Below, piece after piece: positions 1-8,002 of a DNA stretch of 64,000 nucleotides. The DNA comes from Tellurirhabdus rosea (GTDB lineage Bacteria; Bacteroidota; Bacteroidia; Cytophagales; Spirosomataceae): NCBI RefSeq assembly GCF_026278345.1, contig NZ_CP111085.1, forward strand, positions 3,179,501-3,243,500. Reading direction: 5' to 3'. How positions within the stretch are numbered: position 1 is the stretch's first letter; each line of letters opens with the position of its first letter. The notes below the pieces were generated by a model that saw only the letters and a list, made by a program, of their open reading frames with translations, had not been told where the DNA came from and ran no database searches. The position numbers were made by a program, and so were the translations under genes.

Positions 1-211
1 ACCGTCCGGTGTTACGCCTGCTCCTAAACCCGCTCCGGTTGAAAAGCCAACGGCCCCTGCAGCGGAGCCGTTGATTCATATCGTGAAGCCCGGCGAAAAT
101 CTGTACCGGATTGGGCTGCGTTACAAGGTCGCCCCGGCGCAGGTCATCAAGTGGAACAGCATCACAAACAAGACCGTCAGTCCCGGTCAGCGCCTGTTGA
201 TCTGGAAGTAG
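1..211 (+). CDS. LysM-domain protein, C-terminal part (5' end outside window)
   Basis: The open frame enters from the left edge and stops at the TAG at 209-211. The visible 69 residues begin with a Pro/Ala/Lys-rich linker and end with one LysM repeat (IVKPGENLYRIGLRYKV, then KWNSI and PGQRLLIWK). LysM repeats bind the glycan chains of peptidoglycan, so an exported or periplasmic wall-associated protein is likely. A LysM at the extreme C-terminus after a proline-rich linker is common in Bacteroidota peptidases and amidases, but the catalytic part is out of view and cannot be named. It converges on the thiolase gene with a 14-base gap. Confidence 0.85.
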   Translation, partial: PSGVTPAPKPAPVEKPTAPAAEPLIHIVKPGENLYRIGLRYKVAPAQVIKWNSITNKTVSPGQRLLIWK

Positions 212-225
212 GTCCGCCGCGCGGT

Positions 226-1404
226 TCAGGACAGGTTTTCGAACACCCCGGCAACGCCCTGGCCGCCGCCGACGCAGGCCGTGACCATGCCGTATTTGTG
301 GCCGCCCCGCGCCATTTCGTTCATCAACTGAACCGACAGACGCCCGCCCGTTGATCCCAGCGCGTGCCCGAGGGCGATGGCCCCGCCGTTCGGGTTGATT
401 TTGCTCCGGTCAAGGTCGAGTTCCTGAATAACCGCCAGCGACTGGGCGGCGAAAGCTTCGTTCAGTTCAATCACGCCCAAATCATCCTGCCTGACGCCCG
501 CAATCTGCAACGCTTTGGGAATAGCGGCCACCGGGCCGATGCCCATGATGCGCGGCTCCACACCCGCCGAGGCGTACGACATCAGGCGAGCTTTCGGTTT
601 CAGACCCAGTTCGTTGACTAGCCGCTCGGACATAACCAGCACGAAAGCGGCTCCGTCGGAGGTTTGCGACGAGTTACCCGCCGTGACCGAACCCCCGGCG
701 GCAAACACCGGCTTCAGTTTCGCCAGTGCTTCGGCGTTGGTATCGGCGCGCGGACCTTCGTCCTTCGTCACGCTCCATTCCCGAGTTTTCTTCTTTCCTG
801 CATTGGCGTCGAAATAGGTTTCCTTCACGTGGATGGGCACGATTTCATCGTCAAACTTCCCGGCGACCTGCGCCGCCAGGGCCTTCTGGTGCGACTGGTA
901 GGCAAATTCGTCCTGCGCGTCGCGGCTGATTTTAAACTGCTCGGCGACCTGCTCGGCAGTCAGCCCCATTCCGATGTAGTAATCCGGGTGCGCCTTGGCA
1001 ATTTCGTAGTTCAGGGCCGTTTTCCAGCCCATGACCGGCACCAGGGACATCGATTCCGTACCGCCCGCAATCATGCAGTCGGCCAGACCCGAGTGAATTT
1101 TGGCCGACGCGATGGCGATGGCTTCCAGACCCGAGCCGCAGTACCGGTTGATGGTCATGCCCGGCACGCTGTTCGGCAGCGAGAGCAGGGAAATATAGCG
1201 GGCAATCTGCATGCCCTGTTCGGCCTCCGGCACGGCATTGCCCACAATGAGGTCGTCGACGCGGGCGGGGTCGAGCTGCGGCACCTGGGCCAGCAGGTGT
1301 TTGATGACTTCCGCCGCCATGTCGTCGGGGCGGGTGAAACGGAGCCCGCCGCGCGGGGCTTTGCCCACGGCCGTGCGGTAGCCGGCAACGATATATGCGT
1401 TCAT
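226..1404 (-). CDS. fadA: Acetyl-CoA C-acyltransferase (thiolase)
   Basis: Thiolase of about 392 residues that releases acetyl-CoA from 3-ketoacyl-CoA in the last step of beta-oxidation. Visible signatures: the nucleophilic cysteine in NRYCGSGLEA near residue 89, the His motif GGAIALGHALGSTGGR, and the second active cysteine in CVGGGQG close to the C-terminus. Length is normal for the family. The frame can be extended to a TTG at 1416, but the ATG at 1404 (MNAYIVAGYRTAVGK) matches the usual thiolase start. It lies downstream of the dehydrogenase/hydratase gene on the same strand, separated only by the S23-type gene. A biosynthetic acetoacetyl-CoA thiolase is possible, but the neighbour argues for degradation. 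Confidence 0.93.
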   Translation of the reverse strand: MNAYIVAGYRTAVGKAPRGGLRFTRPDDMAAEVIKHLLAQVPQLDPARVDDLIVGNAVPEAEQGMQIARYISLLSLPNSVPGMTINRYCGSGLEAIAIASAKIHSGLADCMIAGGTESMSLVPVMGWKTALNYEIAKAHPDYYIGMGLTAEQVAEQFKISRDAQDEFAYQSHQKALAAQVAGKFDDEIVPIHVKETYFDANAGKKKTREWSVTKDEGPRADTNAEALAKLKPVFAAGGSVTAGNSSQTSDGAAFVLVMSERLVNELGLKPKARLMSYASAGVEPRIMGIGPVAAIPKALQIAGVRQDDLGVIELNEAFAAQSLAVIQELDLDRSKINPNGGAIALGHALGSTGGRLSVQLMNEMARGGHKYGMVTACVGGGQGVAGVFENLS

Positions 1405-1422
1405 GTTTTGAGACAATAGAGG

Positions 1423-1920
1423 TTAGAAAAAGAAAAAAGAGATTAGAAAAAAGAGAAAAGAAACTGAAACAGCCGGGTGTGGGGCGGTTGGTCGTTTCGA
1501 TTCAACTTTCTTTGCAATGCATACAGCATCTTCTGAATCTCAGTTAGTTTAACAATTAATTCATTAAGGACGTTTCCCGACAGGAAGCCTGAACGGTTAG
1601 AAAGAATAAGCTGGGTTTCCAGCTCAAAGCAGGAAGAAAGGGAGGTAGAGAGAAATCGGTGAAAGCCTTTATCGCTGGTTCGTCCGGACCCTTCCGCAAT
1701 ATTGGAAGGAATCGAAACGGCACACCGCTTAAGTTGGGAAAGCAAGCCATATTTCTCATCATCCGGAAACTGCGGGCTCAACCGATAGACAACTTCAACA
1801 AAATCGACCGGTAACTGCCAGACTTTCAGATTGCGAAAATTGTGCGCTTCCATAAAAAGTACGGTGTCCTGAATTCAAAATTCTTTTCTCCTTTCTCTCC
1901 TCTCTTTTTTCTCTTTGTTA
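1423..1920. repeat. Low-complexity inverted repeat enclosing the S23-type gene
   Basis: The left arm (1423-1462) is purine-rich on the plus strand and the right arm (1881-1920) is pyrimidine-rich. Aligned as an inverted repeat, about 32 of 40 positions match by eye. The right arm contains the stop codon of the hydroxyacyl-CoA dehydrogenase gene (1918-1920), and the left arm contains the last codons and stop of the S23-type gene. In the operon mRNA the arms could pair and place the small gene in the loop. Low complexity inflates the match, so the pairing is only moderately certain. Confidence 0.55.
1443..1853 (-). CDS. Four-helix-bundle protein, 23S rRNA intervening-sequence (S23/IVP) family
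   Basis: A 136-residue protein with the family hallmarks: N-terminal FRNLKVWQ, the central SIPSNIAEGSGR motif, and helical segments between. S23-family proteins are best known from open frames inside intervening sequences of 23S rRNA; their biochemical role is not settled. Here the gene interrupts a fatty-acid oxidation operon, on the same strand, between the dehydrogenase/hydratase and the thiolase. The last residues (LFQFLFSFF) are encoded by the inverted-repeat arm, so the C-terminus is probably not conserved. No reverse transcriptase or variable repeat lies nearby, so an Avd protein of a diversity-generating retroelement is unlikely. Confidence 0.88.
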   Translation of the reverse strand: MEAHNFRNLKVWQLPVDFVEVVYRLSPQFPDDEKYGLLSQLKRCAVSIPSNIAEGSGRTSDKGFHRFLSTSLSSCFELETQLILSNRSGFLSGNVLNELIVKLTEIQKMLYALQRKLNRNDQPPHTRLFQFLFSFF

Positions 1921-4359
1921 ATTCCGCAACGGCTTCCCCCCATTCAGCAGACTCTGAATCCGCTCCAGCGTCTTTTTCTCGCCCGTCAGGCTGAGGAAGG
2001 CTTCGCGCTCCAGGTCGAGGAGGTACTGCTCGGTCACGGTTTGCGGGTAGCTCAGGTCACCGCCGCAGATGACGTAGGCCAGTTTGTCGGCGATCTTCAT
2101 GTCGTGGTCCGAGATGTAGCGGCCCATGCGCATGGCCGTAATGCCCGCCTTGAAGAGCGCGATGCCCGTCCGGCCCTGCACCTTGATGTCGTTGCGCTTC
2201 TTCGGTTGTACGTACCCGTTTTCGGCCAGTTCGATGGCGGCCTGCTTCGCTTCGGCGATCTGGCGGCTGCGGTTCAGCACGATCTGGCTGTTCGGACGCA
2301 GGTAGTTCATTTCCTTCGCTTCCTGAGCCGAGGTCGAAACCTTGGCCGTGGCGATGTTCATGAAGATGTTTTGCAGAATGTTCAGCTCGGGGTCGCCGGT
2401 CTGGTACAGGTCCGAGGCGCGGGCGGCCATTTCCTTCGTGCCACCACCGGCCGGGATGAGGCCGACGCCCACTTCCACCAGACCCATGTACGTTTCGGCA
2501 TGGGCCACCGTGGCGTCGCAGTGCAGGTTCAGTTCGCAGCCGCCGCCGAGGGCCAGCGTGTGCGGCGCGCCCACCACCGGGATGGACGAGTACCGCGCCC
2601 GCATCATCGTCTGCTGGAACTGCGCAATCATCAGGTTGATTTCGTCAAATTCCTGCTCAATGGCGAACATGAACAGCATGGCCAGGTTGGCACCCGCTGA
2701 GAACGCCTCGGTCGATTCGTTGCCGATCACCAGCCCGCGGAAATCTTTCTCCGCCAGCGAAATGCCTTTGTTGATGCCTTCGATGACCTCCGCGCCGAAG
2801 GTGTTCATCTTCGACTTGAACTCCAGGTTCAGAATGCCGTCGCCGAGGTCGTAGAGGTTCGCGCCCGCGTTCTTCCAGACGATGTTGTTTGAAAGGCTTT
2901 CCAGCAGAATGAATTGCTCGGTGCCCGGAATGCCTTTGTAGCTCTGCGACGGAATATCGTAGTACTTCCGAACGCCGGCCTCTACTTTGTAGAAGCTCGT
3001 AAAGCCCGCCGCGGCCATGTCGTAGACCCACTGCGCCGGTTTTTTGCCGATAGCCTCAATGAGTTCAATACCTTTTTGCAGCCCGATAGCGTCCCAGGTT
3101 TCGAACAGACCGACCTGCCAGCCGAAGCCCGCCTTGATGGCCTCGTCGATCTTGTAGAGTTCGTCCGAAATCTCGGGAATGCGGTTGGTGGCGTAGGCAA
3201 ACCCGTCGGCGAAGGTGCGGCGGTAAAACTCACCCGCCCCATCTTTACCCGCCAGCAGCACCGGGAAGCGCTTCCGGATGTCGTCGATGCTCTTGGTGGC
3301 CTCCAGCGTCGCGAATTTTACTTTTTCGGAAGGCTTGTATTCGAACGTTTTCAGGTCGAGGGCCAGAATGACCGACTTGCCCTTTTCGTCCTTGATCTTT
3401 TTGTAATACCCCTGGCCCGTCTTGTCGCCGAGCCACTTGTTCTCCATGAGTTTCTGCATGGTGGCCGGCAGTTCGAACGACGCCCGCGACTCGTCGTGGG
3501 GCATCTGGACGAGGTTTTTCGCCACGTTGACGGTCGTATCCAGCCCTACCACGTCCGACAGCCGGAACGTGCCCGACTTGGGCCGCCCGACGACCGGGCC
3601 GGTCAGTTTATCGACGGCTTCCACGCTCAGGCCCAGTTCTTCGGCCACCCGAATCGTCTGAATCAGGGACTGAATGCCGAGGCGGTTGGCGATAAAGCCG
3701 GGCGTGTCCTTACACAGAACGGTCGTTTTGCCGAGGTACAGATCGCCGTATTTCATCAGGAAAGCGATGATTTCGGGGTCGGTATCCGGGCCGGGAATTA
3801 CCTCCAGTAGGCGCAGGTAGCGCGGCGGGTTGAAGAAGTGGGTGCCGCAGAAATGGCGCCGGAAATCCTCCGAACGGCCTTCGGTCAGCAGGTGCATCGG
3901 AATACCCGAGGTGTTGGAGGTAATCAGCGTGCCGGGCTTGCGGAATCCTTCAACGCGCTCGTACAGCGACCGCTTAATGTCGAGGCGCTCCACCACGACT
4001 TCGATCACCCAGTCGTAGGTGGCAATGTCTTTCAGGTTGTCGTCGAAGTTGCCGAGCTTGATGCGGTCGGCGAACTTCGGGCTGTAAAGCGAAGCCGGAG
4101 AGGCTTTCAGCGTATTTTGAAACGCGTCGTTGACGATGCGGTTGCGCACGGCCGGGTTATCCAAATTCAGTCCTTTGGCCTCTTCGGCGGGTGTCAGGGC
4201 GTTGGGGACGATGTCCAGCAGCAGCACTTCCACGCCGATGTTGGCAAAGTGGCACGCAATCCGCGAGCCCATGATGCCCGAACCGAGCACCGCCACCCGA
4301 CGGATGGTGCGGTTGCGGGTTTTGGTGGCTTGTGGTTTGTTGAGGGTTATTGCTTCCAT
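1918..4359 (-). CDS. 3-hydroxyacyl-CoA dehydrogenase / enoyl-CoA hydratase fusion (FadN-like)
   Basis: An 813-residue two-domain beta-oxidation enzyme. The N-terminal part is an NAD-dependent 3-hydroxyacyl-CoA dehydrogenase with the Rossmann motif VLGSGIMGSRIACHFA near residues 24-39 and the family stretch HFFNPPRYLRLLEVIPG. The C-terminal part is a crotonase-fold hydratase with ALGGGCELNLHCD and GLVEVGVGLIPAGGGT. Dehydrogenase-first order matches FadN-type proteins rather than E. coli FadB, which has the hydratase first. The gene follows the MarR regulator and precedes the S23-type gene and thiolase, so one operon supplies the hydration, oxidation and thiolysis steps. No acyl-CoA dehydrogenase gene is in view. 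Confidence 0.92.
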   Translation of the reverse strand: MEAITLNKPQATKTRNRTIRRVAVLGSGIMGSRIACHFANIGVEVLLLDIVPNALTPAEEAKGLNLDNPAVRNRIVNDAFQNTLKASPASLYSPKFADRIKLGNFDDNLKDIATYDWVIEVVVERLDIKRSLYERVEGFRKPGTLITSNTSGIPMHLLTEGRSEDFRRHFCGTHFFNPPRYLRLLEVIPGPDTDPEIIAFLMKYGDLYLGKTTVLCKDTPGFIANRLGIQSLIQTIRVAEELGLSVEAVDKLTGPVVGRPKSGTFRLSDVVGLDTTVNVAKNLVQMPHDESRASFELPATMQKLMENKWLGDKTGQGYYKKIKDEKGKSVILALDLKTFEYKPSEKVKFATLEATKSIDDIRKRFPVLLAGKDGAGEFYRRTFADGFAYATNRIPEISDELYKIDEAIKAGFGWQVGLFETWDAIGLQKGIELIEAIGKKPAQWVYDMAAAGFTSFYKVEAGVRKYYDIPSQSYKGIPGTEQFILLESLSNNIVWKNAGANLYDLGDGILNLEFKSKMNTFGAEVIEGINKGISLAEKDFRGLVIGNESTEAFSAGANLAMLFMFAIEQEFDEINLMIAQFQQTMMRARYSSIPVVGAPHTLALGGGCELNLHCDATVAHAETYMGLVEVGVGLIPAGGGTKEMAARASDLYQTGDPELNILQNIFMNIATAKVSTSAQEAKEMNYLRPNSQIVLNRSRQIAEAKQAAIELAENGYVQPKKRNDIKVQGRTGIALFKAGITAMRMGRYISDHDMKIADKLAYVICGGDLSYPQTVTEQYLLDLEREAFLSLTGEKKTLERIQSLLNGGKPLRN

Positions 4360-4377
4360 AAATAGTCTTGAACCGGG

Positions 4378-4492
4378 ATTGACACTGATTTGATTGATTT
4401 ACAGGATTGGGGTCCGCCTTGCTGTAGTAACCAAATTGACAAAGCGGTTTAGTGCCTTGCTAATCTTGTGAATCAGTTAAATCAGTATAGAT
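4378..4492. repeat. Palindromic intergenic element with GGTCCGCC core
   Basis: Arms at 4378-4408 and 4462-4492 match as inverted repeats at about 24 of 31 positions. Directly inside the left arm is GGTCCGCCTTGCTGTAG (4411-4427), and near the other end TTGACAAAGCGG (4436-4447). Both resemble the inner sequence of the element at 6504-6624. The right arm touches the stop codon of the MarR gene, which would otherwise read through into the dehydrogenase gene. Confidence 0.7.
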
Positions 4493-4992
4493 CATAGTTC
4501 GGAATTAGTGATTGGTATTTCTTCAATATCGCCCGCCTTCAGCTTACTGGTTTCCTCCTCCACAATCCGGTTGATGTCTTTCATGACTTCGAAAAACGTC
4601 ACCAGTTTGTCGAGGGGAATCTGTTCGCGGATAATCTGGTTGAACTGGATAACGCCTTCACGGGCCATCTCGCGGCGTTTTTTGCCTTCGTCGGTCAGCA
4701 GAATCCGGACAAACCGCTTGTCGCTTTCGTCCACTTCCCGCCGAATCCAGCCGCGCTCTTCCAGACTTTTCAGCATCCGGACGAGGCTGCGCGGTTCCAT
4801 GCCCAGCAGCGGACCGATCTTGGTGGCGGGCGTGCCCTGCTCCAGATCAATGTTCAGCAACACGTAGCCGATCGCCATCGTCATGTCGTACTGGGCGGCA
4901 TAGGTGTTGTAGAGCCGGGAAATAGAATGCCAGGCCCATTTTATGTGAAAATCAACGGTTTTCTCCTTCTTCATACCGGGTGTCGCGCTCAC
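4492..4992 (-). CDS. MarR-family transcriptional regulator
   Basis: A 166-residue winged-helix protein. The recognition region is seen in GTPATKIGPLLGMEPRSLVR followed by the wing RREVDESDKRFVRILLTDEGKK, the classic MarR layout with flanking dimerisation helices. It is the first gene of the beta-oxidation operon and most likely represses it, with acyl-CoA or fatty acid as the expected ligand (inference from context). A 12-base palindrome at 5040-5051, about 50 bases upstream of the start, is a candidate autoregulatory operator. The ATG at 4992 gives normal family length; a second methionine follows at residue 6. Confidence 0.88.
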   Translation of the reverse strand: MSATPGMKKEKTVDFHIKWAWHSISRLYNTYAAQYDMTMAIGYVLLNIDLEQGTPATKIGPLLGMEPRSLVRMLKSLEERGWIRREVDESDKRFVRILLTDEGKKRREMAREGVIQFNQIIREQIPLDKLVTFFEVMKDINRIVEEETSKLKAGDIEEIPITNSEL

Positions 4993-5039
4993 AGGTCGTT
5001 GGTCAATTGGTCGGTAAAGCTAAGGAAAAATGGAGATAT

Positions 5040-5051
5040 TATGCAAGCATA
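5040..5051. promoter_or_regulatory. Candidate MarR operator (perfect palindrome)
   Basis: TATGCAAGCATA is a perfect 12-base palindrome in the divergent gap between the MarR gene and the helicase gene. MarR dimers bind short palindromes near their own promoters. On the minus strand TATGCTTG also matches seven of eight positions of the Bacteroidota -7 box, so binding could block that promoter. Confidence 0.4.
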
Positions 5052-5184
5052 CTATTGTTGAAAATTGGATGCAGGGAAGAAAAAAATTACTTCCGGGGTG
5101 AACGGGCGCAGGCATTTGCCGCTTTCCCGGCAATCGAAGAAGCGCAGGGGACCGGCTCGCCCTTTTTTAGCGTACCTTTAATCG

Positions 5185-6504
5185 ATGAATTCATTACAAC
5201 CTACTGACCGCCTGCTGACGGCCCTCGGAATCGAGGCGCTGAATCCGATGCAGGAGGCCGCCCGTGAGGCTATTTCGCAGGATACGGATGTCCTGCTGAT
5301 GGCCCCAACCGGCTCCGGCAAAACGCTGGCTTTTCTGCTGCCCGTCCTGCATCGGCTCGTGCCCGACCAGCCGGGTGTGCAGTGCCTTGTGCTGGCCCCG
5401 ACCCGCGAACTGGCCCTGCAGATTGAAGCCGTCTGGCGAAAAATGGCGACCGGCTTCAAGGTGAACGTTTGCTACGGGGGCCACCCGATGACAACCGAAT
5501 TGCAGAATCTGAGCAACCCGCCCGCCCTGCTGATCGGGACGCCGGGCCGCATTGTCGACCACCTGAGCCGCCGCTCCTTTGACCCGGAAGCTATTCATAC
5601 GCTGGTGCTGGACGAATTCGACAAGGCGCTGGAACTGGGTTTTCACGACCAGATGGCGTATATCGTCGAACGCCTGCCGGGTTTGCAGAAGCGCGTGCTG
5701 GTGTCGGCTACGGCGGGCGTCGCCATTCCGGATTTTATCCGCCTGAACAACGTCCGGATGCTGGATTTTACTACCGAAAACCGGGAAACCGGGCTGACGC
5801 TGATGGAAGTGTCTACCGCCGGTCTGGACAAGGCCGAGGCGCTTTTCCGGCTGCTGTGCTCGTTCGGTCCGGAGGCCGCGCTGATTTTCTGCAACCTTCG
5901 CGAGGAGGCCGAGCAGGTCGGTGCTTTCCTGAACGACGAAGGGCTGGAGGCGGCCGTCTACCACGGGGGTCTGGAGCAGGAAGAGCGGGAGCGGGCTCTC
6001 ATCCGGTTCCGCAACGGCAGCGTCCAGTACCTGGTCACGACCGATCTGGCCGCGCGGGGGCTGGACATTCCCGAAATGAAACACGTGGTTCATCTCCAGC
6101 TGCCGTTGCATCCGCACGAATTTATCCATCGCAACGGCCGAACGGCCCGGATGCATGCCTCGGGAACGGCGTACGTCCTGCTGTCGCCCGGCGAACCCCG
6201 CCCGGCTTACCTGCCCACCGACCTGCCTGAACGGTCGCTGCCGCCGCAAACGGCTCTGCCCGCGCCGCCCGCCTTTGTGACGATGTACATCAGCGGCGGC
6301 AAAAAGAACAAGCTCAACAAGGTGGATATCGTCGGGTTCTTCTCGCAGAAAGGCGGCCTCGAACGGGGCGACCTAGGCCTGATCGAAGTCAAAGATTTTG
6401 TTTCGTTTGCGGCCGTCCGGCGCGAAAAAGTCCGTTCGCTGCTGGACAACATCCGCGACCAGAAACTAAAGGGAAAGAAATATAAGATTGAGGTGGCGAG
6501 GTAG
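5185..6504 (+). CDS. DEAD-box-type RNA helicase with C-terminal DbpA RNA-binding domain
   Basis: A 439-residue ATP-dependent RNA helicase. Motif I is APTGSGKT (residues 40-47), Ia is APTRELALQ, motif II reads DEFD (143-146) rather than DEAD, motif III is SAT (174-176), and motif VI is HRNGRTAR. After residue about 355 a DbpA-type RNA-binding domain follows (TMYISGGKKNKLNKVDIVGF and GDLGLIEVKDFVSFAAV). In E. coli DbpA this domain targets the helicase to 23S rRNA during large-subunit assembly, and a similar role is inferred here. The gene stands alone, divergent from the MarR gene. Confidence 0.93.
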   Translation: MNSLQPTDRLLTALGIEALNPMQEAAREAISQDTDVLLMAPTGSGKTLAFLLPVLHRLVPDQPGVQCLVLAPTRELALQIEAVWRKMATGFKVNVCYGGHPMTTELQNLSNPPALLIGTPGRIVDHLSRRSFDPEAIHTLVLDEFDKALELGFHDQMAYIVERLPGLQKRVLVSATAGVAIPDFIRLNNVRMLDFTTENRETGLTLMEVSTAGLDKAEALFRLLCSFGPEAALIFCNLREEAEQVGAFLNDEGLEAAVYHGGLEQEERERALIRFRNGSVQYLVTTDLAARGLDIPEMKHVVHLQLPLHPHEFIHRNGRTARMHASGTAYVLLSPGEPRPAYLPTDLPERSLPPQTALPAPPAFVTMYISGGKKNKLNKVDIVGFFSQKGGLERGDLGLIEVKDFVSFAAVRREKVRSLLDNIRDQKLKGKKYKIEVAR

Positions 6505-6624
6505 GCAATTAAGAGTTAAAAATTAAAAGTGAAAAGTAAGCTCCGCTTGTCAGAAGCCTGAATAAGCGGAGCCTACCGCAGCGGCGGACCACTTTTCACA
6601 TTTAATTTTTAACTCTTAATTGCC
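6504..6624. repeat. Palindromic intergenic element between convergent genes (type example)
   Basis: Arms 6504-6537 and 6591-6624 match at 33 of 34 positions as inverted repeats. The left arm starts on the last base of the helicase stop codon. The right arm encodes the last residues and stop of the hydrolase on the minus strand (LRVKN). Inside lie a 9-base stem (6540-6548 with 6564-6572) and, reading inward from the right arm on the minus strand, GGTCCGCCGCTGCGGTAG (6573-6590). It may act as a bidirectional terminator, but the structure is far larger than needed for that. Confidence 0.9.
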
Positions 6625-7912
6625 CTTCGTTGTGTCGCATTTCCAGCCCGACGGCGCGGGGTTTGAAGCCGGGCCATTGTCCGGCGGTGATGCTTTCGGG
6701 CACATCGAGGTATTTGCGATTGTCCTGGCCTTTCAGGTGCAGGCCGATGTAGGCCGTGACAAAGTGCTGGTTGATGTTGTTGATGCGCCGCTCGTTCCAG
6801 CCCGGTTCGGCGTAATGCATGTATTCGTTGATCGGCAAACCGGGCTTCATGACCGCCGCGGCGGGGGCGTTGGGCGCGACGTTGTGCCGGGCGTTGACGT
6901 AGGTCAGCAGGTACCGGTCGGCGTTGACGGCCCCGTCGTAAATGGCTTTAATGCCTTTTTCGTAGCCCGAAACGTCGTCTTTATCTCCCGCAATGAACAG
7001 CGTCGGAAGGCGCAGTCCTTTTAGCCCCTCGGCATCCCACACGCCGCGCTCCATGCCCCAGGGAGCAAAGGCCACAATGGCTTTGATTCGGGCATCAGGC
7101 GCCGCGGTCAGAGCCGGAGAGCCGGCGGCGCGGACTTTCAGGGCGTCGCTGCCGCCCGCCATCTGCCCGAAAAAGGCGACGGCCTGCGGGCTATACCCCG
7201 CCCCGCCCACATTCAGCGCCCCGTAACCGCCCATCGAGTAACCGATCAGCGCGGTGTTGTTAGCATTGAGCAGGCCGGATAAAAAGGACTTGCTGTTTTT
7301 GGCGCTCAGACGGGCCATTTCGTCCAGCACAAACAGGTCGTCGAGCGGGCGATTGAGCAGCGTACTGGCAAAATTGGCCACGTCGCGGTAGGTGGATTCC
7401 GCATGGTCGATGGCGACCACGACATACCCTTTGGACGCCAGATTTTCGGTCAGATACGTCATCAGGTAACGGGAGCCGGGGTAGCCGTGCGACACGATCA
7501 CCAGCGGGTAGGCGGCTTCCCGGGTGTCGGGTTCGGCATCGCGCAGTGCCCGGCCGGGGAAGGTGTACGGCACCAGCGGCCGCGACGGGTTGTTGGCCAG
7601 GCCCATCACCTGCTCGTACTGGGTCAGTTCGGTCTTCCCGGCCGGAATCTGGGCCGGATACCAGACTTCAACGGTCAGCTTGCGGTCGTAGGTGGGCACG
7701 TTGCCGTCTTTGGCTTTCAGAATATCCTTCTGGCCGGAATGAACGAACTGGATGGTCCGGACGCCAACCTTGTACGGGCCGCGGGCGGCGAGTTCGGGAG
7801 CGTCGGGCAGCGGGTCACCGACGACGAAAGTGTCGGTTTGGGCCCTGACGTCCGATGGCCCGAGAATGGTAATAAGTAATAGCAGGAAGAAGTAAAGGAA
7901 GCGGCGTTGCAT
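6602..7912 (-). CDS. Secreted alpha/beta hydrolase (PAF-acetylhydrolase/dienelactone hydrolase-like)
   Basis: About 436 residues from the ATG at 7912, which opens a clear signal peptide (MQRRFLYFFLLLLITILG, cleavage after VRAQ); the frame extends 11 codons upstream without improving this. The nucleophile elbow GYSMGGYGA and the oxyanion region VIVSHGYPGSRYL identify an alpha/beta hydrolase. Likely catalytic partners are in LFIAGDKDDV and YVNARHNVAP. The overall plan resembles platelet-activating-factor acetylhydrolase-like esterases of Bacteroidota, and the substrate is unknown. The final residues come from the palindromic element. Confidence 0.85.
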   Translation of the reverse strand: MQRRFLYFFLLLLITILGPSDVRAQTDTFVVGDPLPDAPELAARGPYKVGVRTIQFVHSGQKDILKAKDGNVPTYDRKLTVEVWYPAQIPAGKTELTQYEQVMGLANNPSRPLVPYTFPGRALRDAEPDTREAAYPLVIVSHGYPGSRYLMTYLTENLASKGYVVVAIDHAESTYRDVANFASTLLNRPLDDLFVLDEMARLSAKNSKSFLSGLLNANNTALIGYSMGGYGALNVGGAGYSPQAVAFFGQMAGGSDALKVRAAGSPALTAAPDARIKAIVAFAPWGMERGVWDAEGLKGLRLPTLFIAGDKDDVSGYEKGIKAIYDGAVNADRYLLTYVNARHNVAPNAPAAAVMKPGLPINEYMHYAEPGWNERRINNINQHFVTAYIGLHLKGQDNRKYLDVPESITAGQWPGFKPRAVGLEMRHNEGQLRVKN

Positions 7913-8002
7913 AAACGGCTCTGAAAAGTTGAAACAATGGCTCAAATCTATGGCCTACCCGGATAGGGCCTTCTGCAGGTTACTTAAATTTTTCAATAAA
8001 TT

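Noticed and set aside
1443-1853. Avd protein of a diversity-generating retroelement
   Set aside because: The fold family is similar, but there is no reverse transcriptase, template repeat or variable repeat in the region.
6504-6624. Ordinary rho-independent terminator as the full explanation of the palindromes
   Set aside because: Arms are AT-rich and up to 34 bases, lack a GC stem with T run, and several lie between genes that must be cotranscribed. Genuine terminators in this window (45688, 48904, 57952, 30257) look quite different.
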